Source: CAZBUH01 sp964495095
GTDB taxonomy: Bacteria > Bacillota > Clostridia > Oscillospirales > Oscillospiraceae
DNA: 9,914 bases
Assembly (NCBI GenBank): GCA_964495095.1
Contig: CAZBUH010000078.1
Span: 1-9,914, forward strand
Direction: 5' to 3'
Made by a program: the position numbers and the translations under genes. Position 1 is the stretch's first letter; every line of letters starts with the position of its first letter. Positions 1-7,118 of the stretch are shown here, piece by piece. The notes under the pieces are model-generated. The model worked only from the letters and a program-made list of their open reading frames with translations. It was not told the DNA's origin and made no database searches.

Positions 1-51
1 TTGCTCCGCTATTGTCTGCCGTGAATTTCTCTTAATATGATATACTTTCAT
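1..51 (-). CDS. Possible start of a divergent gene, truncated by the window edge
   Basis: Reading the minus strand from 51, an ATG opens a frame of 17 codons without a stop that runs off the left edge (MKVYHIKRNSRQTIAEQ). A purine-rich GGAAGGG lies about 10 bases upstream of the ATG, at reasonable Shine-Dalgarno spacing, and the rest of the upstream region is AT-rich as expected for a divergent intergenic space. The peptide is too short to assign to a family. It could equally be a chance open frame. No convincing minus-strand promoter was found, only loose AT-rich -10-like stretches near 110-130. Confidence 0.35.
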   Translation of the reverse strand, partial: MKVYHIKRNSRQTIAEQ

Positions 52-251
52 TTTTATGTTTCCCTTCCGGCTTGCGCCTATCGTGCGGTTTATGGTGTAT
101 GACTTTTTCTATCCTATTAATAAAATATGGATTTTTACACTCCACAACCGATTATCGCTGTCTTTGAACGCTGATTTTTGCTTTTGTCCCTGCCTGGTAG
201 TTCATCTGTTGTGATCCTACAAATTTCAAAAGGGAGATGCCGCATTACCGC
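52..251. other. Intergenic region with no supported gene
   Basis: About 200 bases separate the possible divergent start from the trp promoter. The stretch is AT-rich over 85-180 and has stops in all frames at short intervals. I see no RNA gene, no clear repeat and no convincing protein. It probably holds the promoter of the divergent gene, if that gene is real. Confidence 0.4.
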
Positions 252-280
252 TTGACAATGGGGGCGGCGGGTGATATAAT
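252..280 (+). promoter_or_regulatory. Housekeeping (sigma-A type) promoter of the trp operon
   Basis: A perfect TTGACA (252-257) and a perfect TATAAT (275-280) are separated by 17 bases, and TG at 272-273 makes the -10 element an extended one. Transcription should start near 286-288, just upstream of the T-box Stem I. The promoter matches consensus throughout, so initiation is probably strong and constitutive, with control exerted later by the leader RNA. No palindromic operator overlaps it that would suggest a repressor. Confidence 0.9.
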
Positions 281-506
281 GCAGAAAAATTAATACGATA
301 AACCGTTGACGCGGAGATAACGGCAATGATGCCTTTACAGAGAGCCTGCAATGCTGAGAATCAGGTGAGAAACAAGTTGTCAAATGGACCGCTGAGGGCG
401 CAGTCAAATGGGAATATCCCAGAGTATTCTGCGACGTTGCAGGCAGACGTCATTTGCCGGGGATATACTGGTATCCTGCTAAGCGCACGGGTCATACCGT
501 GAATTC

Positions 507-542
507 AAGGTGGCACCGCGGATAAGCGTTTTATTCGTCCTT
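507..542 (+). promoter_or_regulatory. T-box antiterminator helix
   Basis: AAGG (507-510) pairs with CCTT (539-542). The seven-base bulge TGGCACC (511-517) stays open to bind the tRNA acceptor end, and GCG (518-520) pairs with CGT (536-538, one G-U pair). The 3' strand 536-542 is also the 5' strand of the terminator, so the two structures are mutually exclusive, as the T-box mechanism requires. Confidence 0.9.
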
Positions 543-575
543 GACAGATCAGGTTATTCTGTTAAGGGCGTTTTT
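536..575 (+). terminator. Regulated intrinsic terminator of the T-box leader
   Basis: A 12-bp stem forms between 536-547 and 559-570 with two G-U pairs and an 11-base loop, followed directly by TTTTT (571-575). Its 5' arm overlaps the antiterminator 3' strand. Termination is therefore expected when charged tRNA-Trp is bound, and readthrough when uncharged tRNA stabilises the antiterminator. Confidence 0.9.
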
Positions 576-586
576 GTATTTATGGA

Positions 587-621
587 CTCCTTTGACAGCA
601 ATAAGTCAAAGGAGCTTTTTA
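587..621 (+). terminator. Second, tandem terminator hairpin before trpE
   Basis: CTCCTTTGAC (587-596) and GTCAAAGGAG (605-614) form a perfect 10-bp stem with an 8-base loop, followed by CTTTTTA. It lies 11 bases after the T tract of the T-box terminator and 20 bases before the trpE start codon. Its 5' arm is a near copy of the first terminator's 5' arm (TCCTTGACAG against TCCTTTGACAG), so it may have arisen by local duplication. No second T-box sequence or antiterminator accompanies it. The operon must therefore have a way to read through it, or it is only partly efficient. Confidence 0.8.
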
Positions 622-641
622 TATACAGGGAGGAAAAGACC

Positions 642-2108
642 ATGAAAATTCTGCCGGATATTCGCGAGGTCAGGGAGATTGCAGCCACAGGCAAATACAA
701 TGTGCTGCCGGTAAGCTGCGAGATTTTATCCGATTTCACCACGCCTATCGAGACAATGCGGATACTGAAAAATGTATCCACCCACTGCTATATGCTGGAA
801 TCTGCCGCCGCCAATGAAAAGTGGGGACGGTACACCTTCCTGGGCTTCGACCCAAAGATGGAGATCACCTGCGCAGACGGCGAAATGAGGGCCGGAAACC
901 TCAGATTCAAAACCGCCGACCCATCCGGCTTTTTGCGGCAGATACTTTCCGATTACAAAAGTCCGCGTTTTGAATATCTGCCATCCTTTACCGGAGGGCT
1001 TGTGGGATATTTCTCCTACGACTATCTGGGATACAGCGAGCCGACCGTCAGATGCGAGGTGGAGGACAGCGAGGCGTTCAAGGATGTGGACCTGATGCTC
1101 TTTGACAAGGTCATCGCCTTTGACAATGTAAGGCAGAAAATCATCCTTATTGTCAATATGCCGCTTGACGACCCGGAAACGGGATACAACAAAGCGGTTA
1201 TGGAATTAAAGCAGCTTGCGGAGCTTCTCAGAAACGGCGGGAAGAAAAACGAGCCGGGAGGCAAGCTGTTGGGAGAGGTTACGCCGCTGTTCGGCAAAGA
1301 AGATTTCTGCCGCATGGTGGAAAAGGCAAAGCACTATATACGCGAGGGCGATATTTTCCAAATCGTGCTCTCAAACCGCCTTTCCGCGCCCTTTGAGGGG
1401 AGCCTCCTGAACACATATAGGATGCTGCGGACAATCAATCCGTCTCCGTATATGTTCTACTTCTCCGGGACGGACGTGGAGGTGGCCGGAGCCTCTCCGG
1501 AGACGCTTGTCAAGCTGGAAAACGGCGTACTGCATACCTTCCCGCTGGCGGGCACCAGGCCGAGAGGGAAAACCGACCGGGAGGATAAAATGCTGGAAGC
1601 GGAGCTCCTTGCGGACGAAAAAGAGCTGGCGGAACACAATATGCTGGTGGATCTGGGGCGGAACGACCTGGGCAAGATAAGCAAATTCGGTACCGTGCAG
1701 GTCGAAAAGCTCCACTCCATAGAGCGCTTTTCCCATGTGATGCACATCGGCTCCACGGTGCGGGGCGAGATACGTGAGGATAAGGACGCTCTGGACGCCG
1801 TTGAGGCCGTGCTGCCAGCGGGCACGCTTTCGGGCGCGCCGAAAATAAGGGCCTGCCAATTGATAGGGGAGCTTGAAAACAACAAGCGGGGCATTTACGG
1901 CGGCGCCATCGGATATATCGATTTTACAGGGAATATGGACACCTGCATCGCAATCAGACTTGCATACAAGAAAAACGGAACGGTTTTTGTGAGAAGCGGG
2001 GCCGGCATCGTAGCGGACTCTGTCCCCGAAAAGGAATTTGAGGAGTGCCTGAACAAGGCAAAATCCTCGCTGAAGGCTCTGGAGCTTGCCCAGGAGGTGG
2101 AATTGTGA
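642..2108 (+). CDS. trpE: Anthranilate synthase component I (TrpE)
   Basis: This subunit converts chorismate to anthranilate with ammonia supplied by TrpG, the first committed step of tryptophan synthesis. The product has 488 residues, typical for the family. The N-terminal domain carries the tryptophan-binding LESA motif (52-55), and NPSPYMFY (266-273) belongs to the same allosteric pocket, so feedback inhibition by tryptophan is expected. The chorismate-binding domain (about 220-480) has GASPE (283-287), PLAGTRPRG (301-309), DLGRNDLG (337-344) and PAGTLSGAPK (392-401). The start at 642 is chosen because GGGAGG (628-633) sits 8 bases upstream. The same frame opens earlier at 510, but that lies inside the T-box leader. 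The gene is first in the operon, and its stop overlaps the trpG start. A pabB-type aminodeoxychorismate synthase is unlikely given the complete trp operon. Confidence 0.96.
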   Translation: MKILPDIREVREIAATGKYNVLPVSCEILSDFTTPIETMRILKNVSTHCYMLESAAANEKWGRYTFLGFDPKMEITCADGEMRAGNLRFKTADPSGFLRQILSDYKSPRFEYLPSFTGGLVGYFSYDYLGYSEPTVRCEVEDSEAFKDVDLMLFDKVIAFDNVRQKIILIVNMPLDDPETGYNKAVMELKQLAELLRNGGKKNEPGGKLLGEVTPLFGKEDFCRMVEKAKHYIREGDIFQIVLSNRLSAPFEGSLLNTYRMLRTINPSPYMFYFSGTDVEVAGASPETLVKLENGVLHTFPLAGTRPRGKTDREDKMLEAELLADEKELAEHNMLVDLGRNDLGKISKFGTVQVEKLHSIERFSHVMHIGSTVRGEIREDKDALDAVEAVLPAGTLSGAPKIRACQLIGELENNKRGIYGGAIGYIDFTGNMDTCIAIRLAYKKNGTVFVRSGAGIVADSVPEKEFEECLNKAKSSLKALELAQEVEL

Positions 2109-2674
2109 TTTTACTTATTGATAATTACGACAGCTTTTCATACAATCTCTATCAGCTCGTGGGGGAGATAGAGCCGGATATTAAGGTTATCCGAAACGAT
2201 GAAATGACCGTTGAGGAAATCAGGGCGTGTAACCCTGACCGCATCATCCTCTCGCCCGGGCCCGGCCGGCCGGAGGACGCCGGCGTGATTATTGAAGCGG
2301 CCAGGACGCTCGGCAGCGAGATTCCCATCCTCGGTGTCTGCCTCGGCCATCAGGCCATATGCGCCGCCTTCGGCGCGTCCATAACATATGCCGGGAAGCT
2401 GATGCACGGCAAACAGTCGGAAGTGAAATTCGATACCGCCAGCCCGCTTTTCAGGGGCTGCCCGGAGACCGCCCCCGCGGCCCGCTACCACTCCCTTGCG
2501 GTGGACGCGGATACCATTCCCGACGTGTTAAAAATTACCGCCCGCACAGCAGACGGGGAGGTAATGGCGGTACAGCACAGGGATTATCCCGTTTACGGCG
2601 TCCAGTTTCACCCGGAATCCATCATGACCCCGGACGGCAGGACGATGCTTAAAAATTTCATAAAGGAGATATGA
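2105..2674 (+). CDS. trpG: Anthranilate synthase component II, glutamine amidotransferase (TrpG)
   Basis: This class I glutamine amidotransferase releases ammonia from glutamine and passes it to TrpE. The 189-residue product is a stand-alone amidotransferase domain, not fused to TrpD. The catalytic triad is visible: Cys79 in GVCLGHQ (77-83), and His169 and Glu171 in FHPES (168-172). SPGPGRP (50-56) forms the oxyanion region, and RYHSLAV (127-133) is also conserved. The start is a GTG at 2105 that overlaps the trpE stop as GTGA. AGGAGG (2092-2097) lies 7 bases upstream, and the protein then begins MILLIDNYDS, as in homologues. An in-frame ATG at 2045 would add 20 residues inside trpE and is rejected. 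In some Bacillota this subunit is shared with aminodeoxychorismate synthase. That cannot be judged here. Confidence 0.95.
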   Translation: MILLIDNYDSFSYNLYQLVGEIEPDIKVIRNDEMTVEEIRACNPDRIILSPGPGRPEDAGVIIEAARTLGSEIPILGVCLGHQAICAAFGASITYAGKLMHGKQSEVKFDTASPLFRGCPETAPAARYHSLAVDADTIPDVLKITARTADGEVMAVQHRDYPVYGVQFHPESIMTPDGRTMLKNFIKEI

Positions 2675-2677
2675 GCC

Positions 2678-3709
2678 ATGATTAAAGACGCAATCGTAAA
2701 GATAGTAAATAAAGAGGACCTGACCTATGATGAGGCATACGCCGTCATGAACGAAATTATGAGCGGCGAGACCACGCCCACACAGAACGCCGCCTTTCTT
2801 GCGGCGCTGTCAACAAAAAGCGCGCGGGCGGAGACCACCGACGAGATCGCGGGATGCGCCGCCGCCATGAGAGCCCACGCCGTTAAGGTGGAGACGGGGA
2901 TGGAGCTGTTTGAAATAGTCGGCACGGGCGGCGACAACGCGCACAGCTTCAATATTTCCACAACCTCCGCCATCGTCGCCGCGGCGGGCGGGATGAAGGT
3001 GGCAAAGCACGGCAACCGTGCGGCGTCGTCACAGTGCGGAACGGCTGACTGCCTGGAGGCCCTTGGCGTGAATATCCAGCAAAGCCCCGCAAGATGTATT
3101 GAGCTTTTAAATGAGGTGGGCATGTGCTTCTTCTTCGCACAGAAATACCACACCTCCATGAAATATGTGGGAGCCATACGCAAGGAGCTGGGCTTCCGCA
3201 CGGTGTTTAATATCCTGGGGCCGCTTACAAACCCCGGAACGCCGTCCATGCAGCTTCTCGGCGTGTATGACGAGTATTTGGTGGAGCCTCTGGCTCAGGT
3301 GCTTATAAGCCTGGGCGTAAAGCGCGGCATGGTTGTGTACGGACGGGATAAGCTTGATGAAATATCCGTGAGCGCGCCTACGACCATCTGTGAAATCCGT
3401 GACGGATGGATTAAATCCTCGGTCGTCACCCCCGAGGATTTCGGATTGGAGCGCTGCACGAAAGAGGATTTGAGGGGCGGCACGCCGGAGGAAAACGCAA
3501 AAATCACCCTTGCCGTTCTGAACGGCGAAAAGGGGCACAAGAGAGACGCGGTCCTTATGAACGCCGGAGCGGCGCTTTATATCGGCGGCAAGGCCGGCAG
3601 CATGAAGGACGGTATAGGTCTTGCGGCGGAGATCATCGACTCCGGCAGGGCAGCCGGGACCCTGCGCAGGCTTATCGAGGTCAGCAGCCGGCCGGAGGCG
3701 GAGGAATGA
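2678..3709 (+). CDS. trpD: Anthranilate phosphoribosyltransferase (TrpD)
   Basis: The enzyme transfers the phosphoribosyl group of PRPP to anthranilate, giving phosphoribosylanthranilate. The 343-residue product has the normal length of a stand-alone TrpD. A helical N-terminal domain (about 1-65) precedes the nucleoside phosphorylase-like domain. PRPP and metal-binding motifs are intact: GTGGD (82-86), NIST (92-95), KHGNRAASS (110-118) and the acidic pair D227-E228 in KLDEIS. The anthranilate-site stretch RKELGFRTVFNILGPLTNP lies at 168-186. The ATG is 3 bases after the trpG stop, and AAAGGAG inside the end of trpG serves as ribosome binding site. The stop overlaps the trpC start as ATGA. Confidence 0.96.
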   Translation: MIKDAIVKIVNKEDLTYDEAYAVMNEIMSGETTPTQNAAFLAALSTKSARAETTDEIAGCAAAMRAHAVKVETGMELFEIVGTGGDNAHSFNISTTSAIVAAAGGMKVAKHGNRAASSQCGTADCLEALGVNIQQSPARCIELLNEVGMCFFFAQKYHTSMKYVGAIRKELGFRTVFNILGPLTNPGTPSMQLLGVYDEYLVEPLAQVLISLGVKRGMVVYGRDKLDEISVSAPTTICEIRDGWIKSSVVTPEDFGLERCTKEDLRGGTPEENAKITLAVLNGEKGHKRDAVLMNAGAALYIGGKAGSMKDGIGLAAEIIDSGRAAGTLRRLIEVSSRPEAEE

Positions 3710-4488
3710 CGATACTCGATCAGCTTGCCGGATATGCGGCGGAACGGGCGGCGGAGGCGAAAAAGAAAACCCCGCCTGAAGAAGTGAGGGGCCGGGCGCT
3801 GTCTCTCCCAGCCGGTGATTTTGCCTTTGAAAAAGCGCTGAAAAAGGACGGCATATCCTTTATCTGCGAATGCAAAAGGGCCTCGCCCTCCAAGGGCCTG
3901 ATAGCCCCCGACTTTCCGTATCTGCAAATCGCGAGGGAATATGAGTCCGCCGGCGCCGACTGCATTTCCGTACTGACCGAGCCGAAATGGTTCCTGGGCG
4001 CGGACGAATATTTGAGGGAGATTGCGCGCGCCGTTTCCGTCCCGTGCCTCCGCAAGGATTTTACCGTGGACGAATACATGATTTACGAGGCAAAGCTGCT
4101 GGGCGCGTCGGCCGTACTGCTTATTTGCGCCATACTTGCGGAAAAACAGATAAGTGATTATATTGATATCTGTGACCGGCTTGGGCTGTCGGCGGTGGTT
4201 GAAGCCCATAATGAAAAGGAAGTACAGACGGCGCTTAATGCCGGCGCACGGATTATTGGCGTCAACAACCGAAACCTCAGGGATTTCACGGTGGACACCG
4301 ATAACAGCCGGCGGCTTCGCCGGCTTATTCCGGACGATGTGCTGTTTGTTTCGGAAAGCGGCGTCAGCACCGCCGGGGATGTGGCAAGGCTCCGTGAAAT
4401 CGGCACGGACGCGGTGCTTATCGGAGAAACGCTGATGAGGGCGCACGATAAAAAAGCAAAGCTTCGGGAATTGCGGGGTACGGTATGA
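3706..4488 (+). CDS. trpC: Indole-3-glycerol-phosphate synthase (TrpC)
   Basis: The enzyme closes the indole ring, converting carboxyphenylamino-deoxyribulose phosphate to indole-3-glycerol phosphate with loss of CO2 and water. The 260-residue product is a single TIM-barrel domain, not fused to TrpF as in enteric bacteria. Catalytic and binding residues match the family: E55, K57 and S60 in ECKRASPS, K117 in CLRKDF (114-119), E166 in VVEAHNE, Asn in GVNNRNL (185-191) and SESG (216-219). The ATG overlaps the trpD stop by 4 bases, with GGAGG (3694-3698) 7 bases upstream. A mirrored open frame on the minus strand here is a coding shadow. Confidence 0.96.
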   Translation: MTILDQLAGYAAERAAEAKKKTPPEEVRGRALSLPAGDFAFEKALKKDGISFICECKRASPSKGLIAPDFPYLQIAREYESAGADCISVLTEPKWFLGADEYLREIARAVSVPCLRKDFTVDEYMIYEAKLLGASAVLLICAILAEKQISDYIDICDRLGLSAVVEAHNEKEVQTALNAGARIIGVNNRNLRDFTVDTDNSRRLRRLIPDDVLFVSESGVSTAGDVARLREIGTDAVLIGETLMRAHDKKAKLRELRGTV

Positions 4489-5093
4489 CGAAAATCAAAT
4501 TGTGCGGGCTTTCCCGGCCGTGCGATATTGAGGCCGCAAACGAGCTGAAGCCCGAATATATCGGCTTCGTGTTTTTCCCGAAAAGCAGGCGGTATGTCAC
4601 GCCGGATAAGGCGGCGGAGCTGAAGCGGATGCTGTCTCCGGATATTCAGGCGGTGGGCGTGTTCGCAGATGAGGCGGCTGAAGTCGCCGCAGACCTGCTC
4701 AGGCGGGAGGTTATCGATATTGCCCAGCTTCACGGCGATGAAGACGAGGCGTATATCAGGCGTCTGCGGGAGCTTGCCGGAAAGCCCATAATAAAGGCGC
4801 TGCGTATCGGCACGGAGAGTGATATTGCCGCCGCTGAAAAAAGTATCGCCGATTTCGTCCTTCTGGACGCCGGCGCGGGCACGGGCACGGTTTTTGACTG
4901 GGAGTTGGTGCGGGGAATACGCAGGCCGTATTTCCTGGCAGGCGGCCTTGACGCCGGAAATGTAGGCAAAGCAATAGAGACGCTTCATCCGTTTGCCGTT
5001 GACGTCAGCTCGGGCATTGAGACAAATGGAGTTAAAGACAGAACAAAAATGGCGGCTTTTGCGGCCGCCGTCAGAAAGGAAGAAAGAGTGTGA
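4485..5093 (+). CDS. trpF: Phosphoribosylanthranilate isomerase (TrpF)
   Basis: The enzyme performs the Amadori rearrangement of phosphoribosylanthranilate to the deoxyribulose form used by TrpC. The 202-residue product is a complete small TIM barrel. The general base Cys7 (KLCGLS) and general acid Asp128 (LLDAGAGTG) are present, together with FFPKSRRYV (30-38), QLHGDE (81-86), the phosphate-binding AGGLDAGNV (152-160) and VDVSSGIE (172-179). The ATG overlaps the trpC stop as ATGA. The upstream Shine-Dalgarno is weak (GGGG around 4475), so translation probably depends on ribosomes finishing trpC. The stop overlaps the GTG start of trpB. Confidence 0.95.
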   Translation: MTKIKLCGLSRPCDIEAANELKPEYIGFVFFPKSRRYVTPDKAAELKRMLSPDIQAVGVFADEAAEVAADLLRREVIDIAQLHGDEDEAYIRRLRELAGKPIIKALRIGTESDIAAAEKSIADFVLLDAGAGTGTVFDWELVRGIRRPYFLAGGLDAGNVGKAIETLHPFAVDVSSGIETNGVKDRTKMAAFAAAVRKEERV

Positions 5094-6280
5094 CCAATCC
5101 AAACGGACGCTTCGGAATCCACGGCGGGCAGTACATACCCGAAACTTTGATGAACGCGGTTATTGAGCTGGAGGAAGCGTATAACTTCTATAAAAACGAT
5201 CCCGAATTTAACCGGGAGCTTACCGGGCTGTTAAACGAATATGCGGGCAGGCCCTCAAGGCTCTATTATGCCGGTAAGATGACCCGGGAGCTGGGCGGCG
5301 CGAAGATATACCTCAAACGTGAGGATCTGAACCACACCGGCGCCCATAAAATCAACAATGTGCTTGGGCAGGCGCTACTTGCAAAGAAAATGGGTAAGAC
5401 CCGCCTTATTGCGGAAACCGGCGCGGGACAGCACGGCGTGGCCGCCGCCACCGTAGCCGCCCTGATGGATATGGAGTGTGTTGTTTTTATGGGCGAGGAG
5501 GATACAATCCGCCAGGCGCTCAATGTATACCGTATGCGGCTTCTCGGCGCGGAGGTAATACCTGTAAAGACCGGCACCGCAACCCTTAAGGACGCCGTAT
5601 CCGAGGCCATGCGCGAGTGGACCTCCCGTATCGACGACACCCATTACTGCCTGGGCTCTGTCATGGGGCCCCATCCGTTCCCCACAATTGTCCGTGATTT
5701 TCAGGCGGTAATCTCAAAAGAGATAAAGGAGCAGCTACTGGAAAAAGAGGGCAGGCTTCCCGACGCGGTAATCGCCTGCGTGGGCGGAGGCTCCAATGCT
5801 ATCGGCAGCTTCTACCATTTTATCGAGGATAAGGATGTAAGGCTCATCGGCTGTGAGGCGGCGGGCAGAGGCATAGACACCTTTGAGACGGCGGCTACCG
5901 TCAATACAGGCAGGTTGGGCATTTTCCACGGCATGAAGTCCTATTTCTGCCAGGATGAATTCGGCCAGATTGCCCCCGTTTATTCCATTTCCGCCGGCCT
6001 TGACTATCCGGGAATCGGCCCTGAGCACGCGCATCTGCACGATATCGGCAGGGCGGAATATGTGCCTGTTACAGACGAGGAGGCGGTGTGCGCGTTTGAA
6101 TATCTGGCCAGGACGGAGGGGATTATCCCCGCCATCGAATCGGCCCACGCCGTGGCCCATGCCATGAAGATAGCGCCGGAGATGGATAAGGACAAAATTA
6201 TCGTAATCACGATTTCCGGCAGGGGCGACAAGGACTGTGCCTCCATTGCCCGCTACAGAGGGGAGGATATCCATGAGTAA
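5090..6280 (+). CDS. trpB: Tryptophan synthase beta subunit (TrpB)
   Basis: This pyridoxal-phosphate enzyme condenses indole with serine to make tryptophan, using indole channelled from TrpA. The 396-residue length and residue numbering follow the classical TrpB1 type closely. Lys87 in HTGAHKINN binds PLP, Glu109 in AETGAGQHG is the catalytic acid-base, GGGSNA (232-237) holds the cofactor phosphate, and SGRGDKD lies near the C terminus. The region VNTGRLGIFHGMKSYF begins the COMM-domain side contacts with TrpA, which argues against the solitary TrpB2 type. The start is GTG at 5090, overlapping the trpF stop as GTGA, with AAAGGA about 9 bases upstream. The last 8 bases overlap trpA. Confidence 0.97.
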   Translation: MTNPNGRFGIHGGQYIPETLMNAVIELEEAYNFYKNDPEFNRELTGLLNEYAGRPSRLYYAGKMTRELGGAKIYLKREDLNHTGAHKINNVLGQALLAKKMGKTRLIAETGAGQHGVAAATVAALMDMECVVFMGEEDTIRQALNVYRMRLLGAEVIPVKTGTATLKDAVSEAMREWTSRIDDTHYCLGSVMGPHPFPTIVRDFQAVISKEIKEQLLEKEGRLPDAVIACVGGGSNAIGSFYHFIEDKDVRLIGCEAAGRGIDTFETAATVNTGRLGIFHGMKSYFCQDEFGQIAPVYSISAGLDYPGIGPEHAHLHDIGRAEYVPVTDEEAVCAFEYLARTEGIIPAIESAHAVAHAMKIAPEMDKDKIIVITISGRGDKDCASIARYRGEDIHE

Positions 6281-7043
6281 TATCAAAAAAGCGTTTGAAA
6301 ACGGAAAGGCGTTTATCGCCTTTGTCACCTGCGGCGATCCCGACCTTGAAACTACGGCTGCCGCCGTGCGCGCCGCCGTGGAAAACGGCGCAGATCTCAT
6401 TGAGCTTGGCATACCGTTCTCCGATCCGACTGCGGAAGGGCCCGTTATTCAGGGGGCAAACCTCCGCGCTTTAAGCGGCGGTGTAACCACGGATAAGATT
6501 TTCGGCCTTGTACGTGAGCTGCGCCGGGACGTAAAGGCGCCGATGGTGTTTATGACCTATGCCAACGTCGTGTTTTCCTATGGCGCGGAGCGGTTTATCT
6601 CCACCTGTAAGGATATCGGAATCGACGGGCTTATTTTGCCCGACCTGCCCTTTGAGGAAAAGGAGGAATTTCTACCCGTCTGCCATAAGTACGGCGTTGC
6701 TCTAATATCGCTGATTGCGCCTACGTCTGAAAACCGTATTGTGATGATTGCAAAGGAGGCGGAGGGATTTTTGTATATCGTCTCCAGCCTGGGCGTGACG
6801 GGGACAAGAAGCGAGATTACAACTGATCTTGAATCCATTGTCAGGGTCGTCAGGGAAAACACCGATATACCCTGCGCCATTGGATTCGGTATTTCCACGC
6901 CTGAACAGGCGAGGAAAATGGCGGATATCTCCGACGGCGCTATCGTGGGCTCGGCCATTGTAAAGCTGATTGAAAAATACGGCCGGGACGCTGCAGATTA
7001 CGTCGGTGAATATGTTAAGTCGATGAAGGACGCTGTACGGTGA
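6273..7043 (+). CDS. trpA: Tryptophan synthase alpha subunit (TrpA), with Glu at the catalytic Asp60 position
   Basis: TrpA cleaves indole-3-glycerol phosphate to indole and glyceraldehyde 3-phosphate inside the alpha-beta complex. The 256-residue product is a complete TIM barrel. Glu44 in IELGIPFSDP corresponds to classical Glu49. Eleven residues on, where the family's second catalytic acid Asp60 is expected (DPLADGPTIQ in enterics), the sequence has Glu55 (DPTAEGPVIQ). The loop over the active site reads SSLGVTGTRSE (171-181) and IGFGIST (203-209) binds phosphate. The start is ATG 6273, with GGGAGG 6 bases upstream, overlapping the trpB end by 8 bases. A GTG at 6237 would add 12 residues without a good ribosome binding site. 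This is the last trp gene. Confidence 0.95.
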   Translation: MSNIKKAFENGKAFIAFVTCGDPDLETTAAAVRAAVENGADLIELGIPFSDPTAEGPVIQGANLRALSGGVTTDKIFGLVRELRRDVKAPMVFMTYANVVFSYGAERFISTCKDIGIDGLILPDLPFEEKEEFLPVCHKYGVALISLIAPTSENRIVMIAKEAEGFLYIVSSLGVTGTRSEITTDLESIVRVVRENTDIPCAIGFGISTPEQARKMADISDGAIVGSAIVKLIEKYGRDAADYVGEYVKSMKDAVR

Positions 7044-7046
7044 GGC

Positions 7047-7074
7047 TGCGGGCGTCTTCGGCGCTCTGCATTTT
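7047..7074 (+). terminator. Possible weak terminator after trpA
   Basis: TGCGGGCGTC (7047-7056) can fold back on GGCG-C-TCTGCA (7060-7070) with several G-U pairs and one bulged C, closing a short TTC loop. TTTTCCC follows. The imperfect stem and short T run suggest partial termination, so some transcripts probably continue into the next gene. Confidence 0.4.
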
Positions 7075-7118
7075 CCCGGCATAAGGGATATTTAAAGCTT
7101 TAGATAAGGAGGATTCGG

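Larger units (their letters stand above)
287..575 (+). promoter_or_regulatory. Tryptophan-specific T-box riboswitch (trp operon leader)
   Basis: The leader senses uncharged tRNA and lets transcription continue into trpE when charged tRNA-Trp is scarce. GCGG (311-314) pairs with CCGC (389-392) at the base of the specifier loop, and GGCAA (322-326) pairs with TTGTC (377-381) above it. The specifier TGG (385-387) is followed by A388, as usual. The distal Stem I shows the AGAGAGC-type bulge (340-345) and a CCTG/CAGG helix (345-348/362-365). Stem III is CACGG (486-490) with CCGTG (497-501). The conserved T-box AAGGTGGCACCGCG lies at 507-520. Its UGGC bulge (511-514) would pair with an acceptor end GCCA, which fits the G discriminator base usual in bacterial tRNA-Trp. 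The tryptophan genes downstream agree with the UGG codon. The 5' limit is inferred from the promoter. Confidence 0.95.

Noticed and set aside
510..641. In-frame extension of trpE upstream to 510
   Set aside because: It would translate the T-box antiterminator and both terminators. The start at 642 has a good ribosome binding site and gives the usual TrpE length.
287..641. Ribosome-mediated attenuation with a Trp-rich leader peptide
   Set aside because: No short frame with adjacent Trp codons and a ribosome binding site was found. The leader is fully explained as a T-box.
2045..2104. ATG start for trpG at 2045
   Set aside because: It adds 20 residues entirely inside trpE. GTG 2105 has AGGAGG at ideal spacing and gives the family's MILLIDNYDS start.
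3577..5102. Long open frames on the minus strand across trpD, trpC and trpF
   Set aside because: They mirror strongly supported plus-strand genes, have low-complexity Arg/Ser/Pro-rich translations and lack ribosome binding sites. They are coding shadows.
6237..6272. GTG start for trpA at 6237
   Set aside because: There is no ribosome binding site at that position. ATG 6273 has GGGAGG 6 bases upstream and begins as homologues do.
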